Notes: a model not told the origin generated them from the sequence alone. Positions 24,517 through 33,815 are shown, numbered from the stretch's first letter. The stretch: DNA of 35,232 bases from Candidatus Bathyarchaeota archaeon (GCA_018396995.1 JAGTQB010000015.1:1-35232); one strand, 5' to 3'. Numbers and translations are program-made.

Positions 24517-26424
24517 CTATTTTGACGCTATTTTCTCAGAGATTTTCTCTTTGAGAATTCTGCTGACTACATCTGGTTTAACCCTACCCCTGAGTTCTCT
24601 CATGATGGCGCCCATTAATGCGCCGAATGCGCCTAGACCCTTCTCCGTTATGAGAGCATTATTCCTGCTAACATATTCTTCCACAATTTTATGGAGCTCC
24701 TCCTCTGGCATCATCATTAAACCGAGCTCCTTCACCGCATCCATTGGGTCAGCTCCCTCGTGGGTGGTGAGCCACTTGAGTATTTCTGGTATAGCCTCCT
24801 TAGTGGTCTTCTCCTGCCCAACAAGCCTAAATGTCTCAATTATCTGCTCGTCTGTTAACGCGTTAACGTTAAAGCCATCACGCTTAAGAGCCTTGAGGGT
24901 CTCGGTGAGGACTGTGGCTACAACTGTTGGTGTGACTCCAGTCTCCTTAACAATCACTTCAAAGAGATCATCATACTCCGTGTCCAGTAACTGCCTAGCG
25001 AGCTTCTCATTTATATTATAGGATTTTATGAGCTCTCTAACCCTCTCCTCCAAGGGTCTCGGCAGCTGGGCCCTAACCCTCTCTATAAATTCCTTAGTCA
25101 CCTTTACTGGCGGTATATCCGTTTCCGGGTACATTCTAGCAGCCCCAGGTCTGGGTCTCATGTACCTAGTTGTCCCATCAGGGTTTGCGGCGCGCGTTTC
25201 CTCAGGAACCCCCCTAAGCGCCTCCCTCGCCCTTTCAACAACCGCCCTTAAGGCATCCCTGGCATTCTCAGCTCCACCAGCTACGAGGACGATTGCGTCC
25301 TCCTCAGCTGCATTCACCATTCTCCTGAGTTCAGCCACCTCCTCATCTGTAACGCCATAGGATTTTATCTCATCGGTATGTATTATCCCACCAACTCTGC
25401 CCCAGAACTTCGCCCTATCAGCCAATTCCCCGCCGAATCTCAGTCCCGGAATAAGCTCGGAGCCAAGTAAGCCAGCGAACTTCGGCAGCTTCACAGCCAA
25501 TATTATCTCGCCTCTGTTTATCGCATTCCTGAGAACGCGGCACTTAGTCCCTCTGAAAACCGGTGTTACATCAATAAAGTCCTCTCGGATATCTTCCTCC
25601 CTCAGCCCACGTCTCCTCAATTCATCCCGCATTTTAAGCAGGTTTAGCTGACGTTGAACCTCATATTCAACAACCTTTGATATAAGCTCGAGCTCCTGGA
25701 CGCCTTTTATCTCTACTAGGGCTCCATCTCTAATTGAGATGTTCAGATCTTGCCTTATTGTTCCTATCCCACGCCTAACCCTTTTAGTCGCCCTCAATAT
25801 CTTCCCTATGGCCAAGGCAACCTTTTCGGCTTCTCCTGGACTATTTATCACTGGTCCGGTCGCCACTTCGATGAGGGGTATGCCAAGCCTATCAATCCTA
25901 TATATAACGGTGAGGCCTTCCTCCCCAATTTTCCTAGCGGCATCCTCCTCGAGGCTCACGTGCTCTATCGGTATCTCCTTCCCATCAACTGTTATTGAAC
26001 CATTTAATGCTACAACACAAGTCCTTTGGAAGCCCGTTGTGTTCGAGCCGTCTATCACAATTTTGCGCATAACATATATCTCATCCACGGGCTTCGCTCC
26101 CATCATGAGGGCAACCATTAAGGCTGTCTCTAACGCCTCATTATTAAGGTCATGGGGAGGCTCCTCATCCATCTCCACTAGACATGACGTCTCGGTATCC
26201 GCCTCATATAGAATTCTTACACCCTTCTGGAACTCAAAGTATGCCGCCGGATCTACTTGACCAAGTTCGCTTTGGGTTGGTCTAAGTCTCCGGAGGAACG
26301 TTATCTCCGGCTCGCATTTGAATAGCTCTGGTCTACAGCTGCAGAAGAGCTTCTCGCGAGTTGCCAGTTGCTGGTGTATCTCTAAGCCAACCTTAAGCCC
26401 AATCTCCCTATAATCAACATTCAA
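24517..26424 (-). CDS. gatE: Glutamyl-tRNA(Gln) amidotransferase subunit E
   Basis: A 635-residue archaeal-specific subunit of GatDE. It phosphorylates Glu-tRNA(Gln) and amidates it with ammonia from GatD, giving Gln-tRNA(Gln). The GatB-like cradle starts with LKVGLEIHQQLATREKLFCS and includes RIDRLGIPLIEVATGPVINS. The AspRS-like GAD insertion that distinguishes GatE from GatB follows (around 280-400, with GELADRAKFWGRVGGIIHTD). The helical and YqeY-like tail domains end in RELRGRVKPDVVSRILKEKI. The length is typical. The ATG overlaps the TGA of gatD by 4 bases (translational coupling), as expected for a stoichiometric complex. Confidence 0.96.
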   Translation of the reverse strand: MNVDYREIGLKVGLEIHQQLATREKLFCSCRPELFKCEPEITFLRRLRPTQSELGQVDPAAYFEFQKGVRILYEADTETSCLVEMDEEPPHDLNNEALETALMVALMMGAKPVDEIYVMRKIVIDGSNTTGFQRTCVVALNGSITVDGKEIPIEHVSLEEDAARKIGEEGLTVIYRIDRLGIPLIEVATGPVINSPGEAEKVALAIGKILRATKRVRRGIGTIRQDLNISIRDGALVEIKGVQELELISKVVEYEVQRQLNLLKMRDELRRRGLREEDIREDFIDVTPVFRGTKCRVLRNAINRGEIILAVKLPKFAGLLGSELIPGLRFGGELADRAKFWGRVGGIIHTDEIKSYGVTDEEVAELRRMVNAAEEDAIVLVAGGAENARDALRAVVERAREALRGVPEETRAANPDGTTRYMRPRPGAARMYPETDIPPVKVTKEFIERVRAQLPRPLEERVRELIKSYNINEKLARQLLDTEYDDLFEVIVKETGVTPTVVATVLTETLKALKRDGFNVNALTDEQIIETFRLVGQEKTTKEAIPEILKWLTTHEGADPMDAVKELGLMMMPEEELHKIVEEYVSRNNALITEKGLGAFGALMGAIMRELRGRVKPDVVSRILKEKISEKIASK

Positions 26425-27806
26425 CTTCCCGGAGCCCTCCCGGGTACCGTTTTTGGAGGTTCAATATATTCGACTGTTCTAAGTGAGAGTTCCCCGGCAA
26501 TATTAGTTAATAAGAGCTTCTTAACCTCTTCTGGATCATTTGTTTGGGCTAGACACCACATCATCTTCACAAGGGCGGTCTCAGCTAGCATATCGCTTAG
26601 CGGCACAACACCTATTGCCAATAAGTCTCTGCCAGTAGAGTAAACGTTCATGTTAACGCGCCCCCAGATGCATTGGGATGTCATCGCCACAACCACGCCG
26701 CTCTCAACAGCTCTCTTAATGGCTGGGAAAAGCTCCCTGCAGACATGCCCTAGACCGGTCCCCTCAAAGACTATGCCCCTATACCCCCTAGAGACATACC
26801 AGTCGATAACCTCAGGGTTTAGACCTGGATAATGCTTTATCAGCGCAACCCTCTCATCAAACTTAGGCTTAAGAGTAAACTCCCTATTAGGGTCCCTTGG
26901 GCGGTACTCGTCTGTCAGCATAATTATCTTATCTCCAACTATTCTTGCCAGAGGCTTAGCGTTTATAGACTTAAAGGCATCCCTCCTACTGGTATGACAC
27001 TTCCTTACCCTCGTCCCCCTATGTAGGACTATTGATTCATCTGAGGGTGTTTCATGCATCGCCACGGAGACCTCTGCAAATGGGGCCCTTGAGGCCGCTA
27101 GAACAGCCCCTATGAGGTTTAGAGCCGCATCTGAGCTGGGTCTATCCCCAGATCGCTGCGCCCCAACAAGGATAACTGGAACTGGCAGGTTCTGGAGGGC
27201 GAAGCTTAATGCCGCAGCCGAGTAGCCCATTGTATCCGTTCCATGGGCCACAACAACCCCTTGAACCCCACCCCTAACGTGTCTAGCAACAGCCTCAGCC
27301 ATTGCAGACCAATGCCTCGGAGTCATATCCTCACTAAAAATGTTAAATAATATTTCTGTGTCTATGACCGCTATCTCAGCCAGCTCTGGGATAACGCTAT
27401 ATAGGTCGCTTGCCGACATAACTGGTCTGACGGCACCGGTCCTATAATCAACGCGGCTGGCTATAGTTCCACCAGTACCTATTATCGAAACCCTCGGTAG
27501 ACCAGGCCTCTGCTCCGGTGGTGGGGGTGGGACGAAGGCTGGCTTCGCCTCAGGTCCAAGCCGAATAACCTTCGTTGATGGTGAAACTTCGATTCCCACA
27601 TTATATCCAGACCTAATTTTTATCACGATGTGCCTATCATCGCTGTACTCGAACCTTGGAATCAAAACCCCCTCCAAAGTCATGTCATCCCTAACTATGC
27701 GTATTAGGTCGCCTATCCCAGCCCCGGCTTCAAGCAGTAGCTTAAGGGCCAAACCCTTATATCCTGGTAGTTCACCATTCAACCCTATTTGCCCCCCACA
27801 TAACAA
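26421..27806 (-). CDS. gatD: Glutamyl-tRNA(Gln) amidotransferase subunit D (asparaginase-like)
   Basis: A 461-residue glutaminase subunit that releases ammonia for GatE. The N-terminal small beta-barrel domain (IGDLIRIVRDDMTLEGVLIP) is followed by an L-asparaginase-type domain: IGTGGTIASRVDYRTGAVRP with the first catalytic Thr, VVAHGTDTMGYSAAALSFAL with the second Thr-Asp, and a later Lys-containing segment. The first in-frame start is at 27806. A TTG eight codons later (27782), preceded by a G-rich GGGGGGC site, would give a start closer to the family norm (PGYKGLALKLL), so the true start is open. First gene of the gatD-gatE pair. Confidence 0.95.
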   Translation of the reverse strand: MLCGGQIGLNGELPGYKGLALKLLLEAGAGIGDLIRIVRDDMTLEGVLIPRFEYSDDRHIVIKIRSGYNVGIEVSPSTKVIRLGPEAKPAFVPPPPPEQRPGLPRVSIIGTGGTIASRVDYRTGAVRPVMSASDLYSVIPELAEIAVIDTEILFNIFSEDMTPRHWSAMAEAVARHVRGGVQGVVVAHGTDTMGYSAAALSFALQNLPVPVILVGAQRSGDRPSSDAALNLIGAVLAASRAPFAEVSVAMHETPSDESIVLHRGTRVRKCHTSRRDAFKSINAKPLARIVGDKIIMLTDEYRPRDPNREFTLKPKFDERVALIKHYPGLNPEVIDWYVSRGYRGIVFEGTGLGHVCRELFPAIKRAVESGVVVAMTSQCIWGRVNMNVYSTGRDLLAIGVVPLSDMLAETALVKMMWCLAQTNDPEEVKKLLLTNIAGELSLRTVEYIEPPKTVPGRAPGS

Positions 27807-27912
27807 ATCATTGCTAAGATAAATAGGTGAGGACTAGACCATCCACTAGCACATATATTGTAAGAGGAGGCTTTCAGAGTATATTTGTTTACCGGGATTG
27901 GGGATGCGGCCC

Positions 27913-28179
27913 CTACTTCTGAATAACCTTATATACTTTATCTCCTTCCCTGACCCTCTGATTAACCTTTAGCCCAATACTCTGCCCACTATGCGCGACA
28001 CTAACATTTTTATGTTCTATCTGCATTGACTCAACTGTCTGCTCGAAGTTTGTTGTGGTTCCCTTTATGATGATCCTATCCCCAACCGACAGCGTATCAG
28101 TTAAGCTGACTACAGCAACGCCTATCTTAGTGTAATAGTGGGTTACCCTGCCAACTTCCTTTAATTCTTTCTCGGACAT
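27913..28179 (-). CDS. Small EF-Tu/EF-1A domain-2-like protein
   Basis: 88 residues forming a single translation-factor beta-barrel: VGRVTHYYTKIGVAVVSLTD, LSVGDRIIIKG, then VESMQIEHKNVSVAHSGQSI and GLKVNQRVREGDKVYKV. This is the pattern of domain 2 of EF-Tu/EF-1A (G..V..V...G.A.V.L...L..GD.I.I.G). Stand-alone versions are widespread in archaea and often described as translation elongation factor-like; their role is not settled. The frame opens four codons earlier, but ATG 28179 has GGTGA about five bases upstream and is preferred. It follows the 28249-28659 gene by 69 bases on the same strand. Confidence 0.75.
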   Translation of the reverse strand: MSEKELKEVGRVTHYYTKIGVAVVSLTDTLSVGDRIIIKGTTTNFEQTVESMQIEHKNVSVAHSGQSIGLKVNQRVREGDKVYKVIQK

Positions 28180-28248
28180 GCTTGTCACCAAATAAAATTA
28201 TAATTATGGGGCTAAGTATATTTAAGCCAAAAAATTGTAAGGGGAGAG

Positions 28249-28659
28249 TTAAACAATTATTTCCTTAAGCTCCTCTATATTGGCACCAAGTTCCTTAGCC
28301 CTCTTAACGAGCTCTATAATGTCGGCCTTAATCTTCTTTATCTCCTCCTCCTTTGACAGATAAATTGTAAATGTCTCCAGCGGCCTTATCTCCATCAACT
28401 CCATTGTTGCTGAGAGAGGTATGAACTCGCCGCGCGGCCCACTCTCATAACTTATTATGAGCCTAGCTGGCTTATCAGTAGCGCCGCGCTTATTAACCTC
28501 TTCAACAATCTTAGAGGCTAAGTCAACCCAGGCCTTCTTATTCCCCTCCTTAACATCCGCTGGGAGTTCCTTAGTGTAGAAAATTGAATAAAACCATCTT
28601 TTAGCCCTGAAGAGTGCTCCTCTACTCGTAGGCGTGATCCTAAACCTCTGAGTGGGCAT
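28249..28659 (-). CDS. Conserved-looking hypothetical protein
   Basis: A 136-residue basic/acidic alpha-beta protein: MPTQRFRITPTSRGALFRAK, then WFYSIFYTKELPADVKEGN, a helix WVDLASKIVEEVNKRGA, a strand PARLIISYESGPRGEFIPLS, and a C-terminal helix IIELVKRAKELGANIEELKE. There is no signal peptide or membrane span. I do not recognise a family. The frame opens six codons earlier, but ATG 28659 with GGGT seven bases upstream is the better start. About 200 bases separate it from purC; a TATA-like ATATACATAATATATTG on minus near 28670-28690 may be its promoter. Confidence 0.65.
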   Translation of the reverse strand: MPTQRFRITPTSRGALFRAKRWFYSIFYTKELPADVKEGNKKAWVDLASKIVEEVNKRGATDKPARLIISYESGPRGEFIPLSATMELMEIRPLETFTIYLSKEEEIKKIKADIIELVKRAKELGANIEELKEIIV

Positions 28660-28859
28660 AATATTACCCAAAGACAATATATTATGTATATGGCATATAA
28701 GCGTATCGAGCGAGTAAGCATTAGCGTTTAAACTGAGCTTAAAACATGCTTATTGTAGAGCAATGGGCTAGAATTATTGGCTCTTAGAGTGCTTAAAAGC
28801 TAGCTGAGGGATTGAGGGCTTGAGTGAGAAGACAACTAGGTTTATTAAACCAGCTTCCA

Positions 28860-29921
28860 CTATTGATTCCCCAGTAGGCTTTGGAGCTCCTCAAGTATAT
28901 CCGCTAGTTTTGGGGTGTCGAAGAACCTCCTTTTAGTCAATTCGTTTGTGGCGGCCATATACATCTGGCTTATTAGAGATTTCAGCCTTGGATTGAGACT
29001 CGGCGGCTTAGACTTAACGAGCTCTCTCCAATTCTCTATCCCCTTCTCCTTCGCCCTCCTCTTAGCCTCCTCAACCTCCTTAGCCCAGTCTGTCCGCCTA
29101 TAATACATTCTAGCAACCTCCTTACTCACATGAAGCCCCCTATAAGTGAACCTACATTCATCCAATGTGCCCACCACATCAACGACCATGAGCCGCCTTT
29201 CAGGGTCAAACGCCAGCTCTATCTTCCCATCCTCATTCACTAAACCAGCCCCCTCAGCTATCTCAGTAATAGTTTCATTAACCTTTAGGAGCAGAATCTT
29301 AACTTCCTCAATCTCCTCAATGGTCAAGCCCGCAATCTCCTTAGCCTCCCTCCAAGTAATATATCTATCACTCTCCTCAAGCTTTGTACTAACATCAAAT
29401 ATTGGCTTTGGAAGCCTCTCACCAGGCTTAGGCATATGATCTAAGCCCAAATCTTCCAGTGTTATAAGCCCCTGTTCAAGTCTCTTAAAGACTGATGAGC
29501 CCTCAGGCAGACCATTTCTATAAATTATCTCTAGGGGAAGGAGGTAATTTCTTAGTTCAGGGGTGAAAATACTGTAGTCATACTTCAGTCTCCCATTTTC
29601 CACATAAGCTTTAGGCCTATAAACGTTTACTAGGTTTATCTCCATAATATTTGTAGGCTCCTCGATTTCATCAAAGTGAAGGACCCGCCCGTGGGAGTCC
29701 ACCAAACCGCGGTAGTGAGTTCTTATCCCTCTCTCCTCAAGCCTCTCGAAACAATATGCCCCCATGAGACATAAGGATGCACCCTTTCTCTCTATATGAT
29801 CAGGCATCTCCCCCCAGTCGAAAACAGAATAACGATCTGAAAAGTGAAATCGAGCCACGCCCATGGAATCACGAGTGGGCTTCTTAATGACAACTAAATC
29901 TTTAACACTACCCACATACAT
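28860..29921 (-). CDS. purC: Phosphoribosylaminoimidazole-succinocarboxamide synthase (SAICAR synthetase)
   Basis: 353 residues of the longer archaeal PurC form. It opens with VGSVKDLVVIKKP and FHFSDRYSVFDWGEMPDHIE, where the Gly-Ser-x-Lys and SDRxSxFDWG motifs bind ATP and substrate. Later features are the strand RHEVE-like EPTNIMEINLVNVYRPK, then GLVNEDGKIELAFDPERRLM and DVVGTLDECRF with the catalytic acidic cluster. It joins aspartate to CAIR with ATP in purine synthesis. The C-terminal helical extension (LKSLISQMYMAATNEL) is usual in archaea. It stands alone and is divergent from the PEP carboxykinase gene. purM is elsewhere in the window. Confidence 0.9.
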   Translation of the reverse strand: MYVGSVKDLVVIKKPTRDSMGVARFHFSDRYSVFDWGEMPDHIERKGASLCLMGAYCFERLEERGIRTHYRGLVDSHGRVLHFDEIEEPTNIMEINLVNVYRPKAYVENGRLKYDYSIFTPELRNYLLPLEIIYRNGLPEGSSVFKRLEQGLITLEDLGLDHMPKPGERLPKPIFDVSTKLEESDRYITWREAKEIAGLTIEEIEEVKILLLKVNETITEIAEGAGLVNEDGKIELAFDPERRLMVVDVVGTLDECRFTYRGLHVSKEVARMYYRRTDWAKEVEEAKRRAKEKGIENWRELVKSKPPSLNPRLKSLISQMYMAATNELTKRRFFDTPKLADILEELQSLLGNQ

Positions 29922-30089
29922 CCACCAATATTATTAATCCACTTATAATTTTTGGCTTGAATAAAACTTTCTATCATAACTGGCTCCATTTCCCCACAAC
30001 AAAACAATGTCTTCGTGTCTTTAATAGTAAAATTAATATTTTATGAGCTGAGATAAGCCAGTTATTAGAAACATGGTGAATTGGTCAAA

Positions 30090-31991
30090 ATGATGTCGGG
30101 TGAGAATATCGGAAACCCATTAGAGCTATTGAAGGATAAAATGGATGGCGAGAATTATAAGAAGCTATGCGCCATAAGAGACATAAGAGTACATAAGTTT
30201 ATTGCTGAGGCGGCAGAGCTCTGCCGCCCAAAGGACATATTTATATGCAGTGATACACCGGACGAGATAGCATACATTAAACATATGGCCATCGCAAGCG
30301 GGGAGGAGAGCGCAGCCCTACTGACCCCGGGACACACTTTTCATTTCGATGGGATATATGACCAGGCGAGGGATAGAGAAGTAACAAAGTTCCTCGTTCC
30401 TAAGGGCGATAGGCTGAGCCCAGCGATTAAGCAGATTGATAGGGATGAGGGCTTAATGGAGATCTTCAGTCTCCTCAAGGACTCCATGGTAGACAGAACC
30501 ATGATTGTACGCTTCCTGACGCTGGGTCCACAAAACTCGATCTTTACGATACCATGCATGGAGTGCACAGATTCATGGTATGTGGCCCACGCAGTAAGCT
30601 TACTCTATCGGAAGGGCTATGAAACCTTCCTTAAACTGACACCCGATATGGAATTCTTTAAGACTCTCCACTCCTGCGGAAAGGTTGATGAGCGAAAGAT
30701 AAGCGTGGAGCATGAGAAAAAGCGTATCTACATAGACTACGTGACGAACACCGTCTACAGTGTTAATACTCAGTACGCTGGGAACTCAATTGGCTTTAAG
30801 AAGCATGCATTAAGGCTAGCCATTAGGAAGGCTCATAGGGAAGGGTGGCTCGCGGAGCACTTCATGATAATGGGGGTTCACGGGCCAGGAGGGAGAAAAA
30901 CGTATGTGGCAGGCGCATTCCCAAGTGGCTGCGGGAAAACCTCTACAGCAATGCTGCCTGGAGAGACCATATTGGCCGATGACATAGCCTACCTACGCAA
31001 TATTAATGGCGTATGCAGGGCAGTAAACCCAGAGGCTGGAATATTCGGGATTCTAAGGGACATTAACCCAAGGGATCAGCCACTGCTCTACCAGGTTTTA
31101 GTAAGCCCAAATGAAATAATCTTCACAAACGTATTGGTTAAGGATGCGAGACCTTGGTGGATTGGAATGGGATGCAACCTTCCAGACGAGGGCATAAACT
31201 TCTCTGGAAGGTGGTGGAGAGGTAAGAGGGGACCAGATGGAAAAGAGATCCCGCCAGCCAGCGATAACGCCCGTTATATAATATCCCTCAAGGCTCTCTC
31301 GAACTGTGACCCAGAGCTAGATAATCCATTAGGGGTTGAGATAGGCGCCATCATTTATGGAGGGCGGGACTACAGGGCTTATGTACCAATACAGCAGGGG
31401 TATAGCTGGGAGCATGGAGTAATATGTTATGGAGCAGCTCTTGAGACGGAGACAACATTTGCAATCACTGAGGTGGGTAAATATGAGATCAACGTGATGG
31501 CAAACCAGGACTTCATCTCTATTTCACTTGGCCAGTACATTAAGAATTATCTAGAGTTCGGTAAAAAGCTCAGGAAGCAACCGCTCATCTTCGGGGCAAA
31601 TTATTTCCTGCGTGACCTAAAGACTGGTGAGTTCCTAAATAGCCCACTAGACAAGCACGTCTGGATAAAGTGGATTGAACTGCGCGTGCATGGTGATGTC
31701 GGCGCAATAAAGACGCCAACGGGCCTAATCCCGAAATATGAGGATCTTGCAGAGCTATTTAAGCAGGTTTTAAACAAGAAGTATACTGTGGAGGATTATA
31801 GGAGACAGTTCACGATAAGGGTTCCAGAGAACTTAAGCAAGATTAGACGTGTAAGGGAGTTCTGGTCGACACAAGTTACAGACACCCCAAATGAAGTGTT
31901 TGAGATACTGGATGAGCAGGCTGAGCGCCTAATTAAGGCCAGAAATCTTTACGGCGACTATATACCCCCAGATAAATTCGAGAAAGAATAA
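30090..31991 (+). CDS. pckG: Phosphoenolpyruvate carboxykinase (GTP)
   Basis: About 633 residues, normal for the GTP-dependent enzyme, which interconverts oxaloacetate plus GTP with PEP, CO2 and GDP in gluconeogenesis. It shows the kinase-1a P loop AGAFPSGCGKTSTAML (about residues 275-290), kinase-2 ETILADDIAYLR with the metal Asp pair, and the PEPCK-specific GPGGRKTYVAGAFPSG. The guanine-binding FSGRWWRGKRGPDGKEIPPA and SDNARY follow further on. The frame opens at TTG 30081, only two bases after GGTGAA. ATG 30090 or 30093 is better spaced from that site. Monocistronic, with its own AT-rich promoter region shared with divergent purC. Confidence 0.95.
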   Translation: MMSGENIGNPLELLKDKMDGENYKKLCAIRDIRVHKFIAEAAELCRPKDIFICSDTPDEIAYIKHMAIASGEESAALLTPGHTFHFDGIYDQARDREVTKFLVPKGDRLSPAIKQIDRDEGLMEIFSLLKDSMVDRTMIVRFLTLGPQNSIFTIPCMECTDSWYVAHAVSLLYRKGYETFLKLTPDMEFFKTLHSCGKVDERKISVEHEKKRIYIDYVTNTVYSVNTQYAGNSIGFKKHALRLAIRKAHREGWLAEHFMIMGVHGPGGRKTYVAGAFPSGCGKTSTAMLPGETILADDIAYLRNINGVCRAVNPEAGIFGILRDINPRDQPLLYQVLVSPNEIIFTNVLVKDARPWWIGMGCNLPDEGINFSGRWWRGKRGPDGKEIPPASDNARYIISLKALSNCDPELDNPLGVEIGAIIYGGRDYRAYVPIQQGYSWEHGVICYGAALETETTFAITEVGKYEINVMANQDFISISLGQYIKNYLEFGKKLRKQPLIFGANYFLRDLKTGEFLNSPLDKHVWIKWIELRVHGDVGAIKTPTGLIPKYEDLAELFKQVLNKKYTVEDYRRQFTIRVPENLSKIRRVREFWSTQVTDTPNEVFEILDEQAERLIKARNLYGDYIPPDKFEKE

Positions 31992-32070
31992 TTTATGGCA
32001 GTATGCCAGAATATAAAAAACTTAAATATCTATAATGAGGTTTTTAGATAAATGTGGTTGGGGGTAAACC

Positions 32071-32337
32071 TTGAGTAGGGTCGTTTTTATGCTCCTTCTT
32101 AATGACGTTTTAAGTAGAAGCGGTCTTAGAATTAAATTAAGTGATCTTGAGAAGAATCAGCTCTACGGGGAGGTTTTGAACCACTTTGGATTAATCGGAG
32201 GATTAAATGTCTGCGAGGCTCTCGAAAAGGCTTGGCAGGATCCCTACATGAAGAGTAAGATTGAAGATTTTATCTTAGCATGGCTCAGAAAAAGGGTTAA
32301 AAAGGTAAGGGGCGAGTATAGAACTGGAATAATTTAA
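32071..32337 (+). CDS. Small hypothetical protein, helical
   Basis: 88 residues from TTG with a GGGGGTAAACC ribosome site. The N terminus (VVFMLLLNDVLSRSGLRIKL) is moderately hydrophobic, and the rest is amphipathic and ends in a strongly basic helix AWLRKRVKKVRGEYR. There is no recognised domain. It is the first of a run of small genes (32071-33234) behind pckG and is 79 bases from its stop codon. The basic tail could bind nucleic acid, but this is only a guess. Confidence 0.55.
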   Translation: MSRVVFMLLLNDVLSRSGLRIKLSDLEKNQLYGEVLNHFGLIGGLNVCEALEKAWQDPYMKSKIEDFILAWLRKRVKKVRGEYRTGII

Positions 32338-32385
32338 TATTTCTCGGGAATTCCAGACTAGACGTATCACTATTAGATTAATTTT

Positions 32386-32475
32386 ATGGAGAGAAGAAGA
32401 ACTAAGTTTATATTCCAGTTACCCTGGATTCCTATTATTAATCGGCTCATAGATCAGCTTCGAGGGAGATCATGA
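32386..32475 (+). CDS. Possible 29-residue leader peptide gene
   Basis: A short frame MERRRTKFIFQLPWIPIINR followed by LIDQLRGRS whose TGA overlaps the ATG of the next gene in an ATGA arrangement (32472-32475). The overlap and the basic-hydrophobic composition suggest a coupled small protein or leader peptide, but the frame is short and has no strong ribosome site (GATTAATTTT precedes the ATG), so chance is quite possible. Confidence 0.25.
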   Translation: MERRRTKFIFQLPWIPIINRLIDQLRGRS

Positions 32476-32792
32476 AAAATCCCATGAAACGTGAAAAGCC
32501 TGTCTTAAACGGAGATAAAAATTTTAGAGATATATTAGAAGAGTTCAAAATTTTTGCTAACAACCTAATTCCAATAAACCCTGAGCAAGCTGAATGGATA
32601 TGCTATGAAATTGAGAGAATACTTAAAGAGAACCCTAATCTGGAAGTAAAGCTTAGGGAGCTACGTAAATCTGATGAGGATTGGTTTACCAGGCAATTAA
32701 CCCGAACTCGTATTAAGGCGAAAGAAAGGAAGGAGAAAACGGGTAATAAGCGTCGAAGATCTAGTTATGGTTCTATAAAGAACATTATGTGA
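32472..32792 (+). CDS. Hypothetical helical protein with basic tail
   Basis: 106 residues from ATG with CGAGGGAGATC immediately upstream as ribosome site. Predicted helices include NFRDILEEFKIFANNLIPIN and PEQAEWICYEIERILKENPN; the last 35 residues are strongly basic (RTRIKAKERKEKTGNKRRRS) and look disordered, a layout that suggests nucleic-acid contact. Not recognised. It lies 16 bases before the PPC-domain gene and is probably cotranscribed with it. Confidence 0.55.
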   Translation: MKNPMKREKPVLNGDKNFRDILEEFKIFANNLIPINPEQAEWICYEIERILKENPNLEVKLRELRKSDEDWFTRQLTRTRIKAKERKEKTGNKRRRSSYGSIKNIM

Positions 32793-32808
32793 ACCGAGGT
32801 GAAACTTT

Positions 32809-33234
32809 ATGAGTTATCTGGAGGTTAAGGGGCAGAGAGAAATCCTCTGCAGGATTCCCTATGACTCAGACCTTTTACTGGCATTAAAGGATCTTGCGAG
32901 GAGACTTGATATAAAGACTGGAGTGTTTATGCTGTTGGGGGCATTAAAGAATGCAACACTACTGTACTATGTGCAGAGCGAAAAGAAGTATACGAAGATA
33001 ACACTTGACTTCCCATTGGAATTAGTCTCTGGTTTTGGGAATATTGCTATGATGAATGATGATTTAATGGTGCATGCTCATGTAGTGCTTGCGGATAAAG
33101 AAGGAAGATGCTATGGGGGGCATCTGGCAGAGGGCTCAAAAGTATTTTCATGCGAAGCCTACATAAAAGAGCTATCACCAACAGTATATAGAAGATATGA
33201 CCAGCTTACAGGCCTAAATCTTTTTGACATATAA
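32809..33234 (+). CDS. PPC/DUF296 domain protein
   Basis: 141 residues matching the plants-and-prokaryotes-conserved (PPC, DUF296) domain: RIPYDSDLLLALKDLARRLD, KTGVFMLLGALKNATLLYYV, the strands ELVSGFGNIAMMNDDLMVHA, and the metal/trimer motif HAHVVLADKEGRCYGGHLAE, where the H-x-H and GGH residues are characteristic. In plants the domain occurs in AT-hook proteins; archaeal and bacterial single-domain forms are trimeric and have been called DNA-binding, with no firm role. GAGGTGA precedes the ATG by six bases. Last gene of the small cluster, convergent with the next. Confidence 0.85.
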   Translation: MSYLEVKGQREILCRIPYDSDLLLALKDLARRLDIKTGVFMLLGALKNATLLYYVQSEKKYTKITLDFPLELVSGFGNIAMMNDDLMVHAHVVLADKEGRCYGGHLAEGSKVFSCEAYIKELSPTVYRRYDQLTGLNLFDI

Positions 33235-33287
33235 TTTGTTCTAGGAAAAATGGGCGAAAATATCATGGAAAGCTAAATTGACTTTGA

Positions 33288-33815
33288 CTACTTATACTTG
33301 AGTAGGAATTTCAGTTTTTCTAGGAATTCTTGTGGGTTGCTTGGGCTTATAATATATTTTGTGCCCTGCTTCATCTCTATTAAGATCATTTTGTCTCGAT
33401 CCGTCACATACATCCATACCTTGCCTAGGTCTCCAATGTAGAATAGTCCGAAGAAGCCATATAAGCCTCCACTCGCGCCAAGTCTAAAAATTCTCCAAGT
33501 CCATGAAATTCTTCTAACGCTGGATATTTCACTATAGGGTATCAGAATGCTCCTCAAATGCCTTTTAATCAGAACCCCATTTGTTGTGAGTATGAAGCTT
33601 CTAGGCGAAAATAAGTAGGGAAGAACAATAATCAAAAAATAAAGTGCAATTAATGATAGAAAAACTGTAAACCCTATTGGGCTTCCCTCGCTCAGCATGA
33701 AGTATGAGAGCCACACGAAGAGAACCAGCAGTCCAATTATAATTGTACCAGTCACAGCCCTAGCCAAACGATCATATGGAGCGCCAAACTTATACGCCAC
33801 CAAATGCGGGCCCAC
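33288..33815 (-). CDS. Membrane protein with a bacterial PH-like domain
   Basis: 175 residues. Two adjacent hydrophobic helices near the N terminus (about 20-40 and 45-68) are followed by a cytoplasmic beta-rich domain with FILTTNGVLIKRHLRSILIP, the EISSVRRISW strand and a final YIISPSNPQEFLEKLKFLLK. This is the pattern of bPH-type domains (strand 'T..(R/G)(I/V)..', turn, closing helix). Its function is unknown; such proteins are small membrane-anchored sensors or scaffolds. The degraded gene at 33926-34203 on the other strand appears to be a related protein. Confidence 0.65.
   Translation of the reverse strand: MGPHLVAYKFGAPYDRLARAVTGTIIIGLLVLFVWLSYFMLSEGSPIGFTVFLSLIALYFLIIVLPYLFSPRSFILTTNGVLIKRHLRSILIPYSEISSVRRISWTWRIFRLGASGGLYGFFGLFYIGDLGKVWMYVTDRDKMILIEMKQGTKYIISPSNPQEFLEKLKFLLKYK

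Noticed and set aside
24374-26260. Long plus-strand open frames opposite gatE
   Set aside because: Shadow frames of a strongly conserved minus-strand gene; Ser/Leu/Pro-rich and without motifs.
27807-27912. Possible tRNA or small RNA upstream of the EF-like gene
   Set aside because: The GGGGATGCGGCCCC stretch forms a short hairpin, but no cloverleaf or T-arm motif is present.
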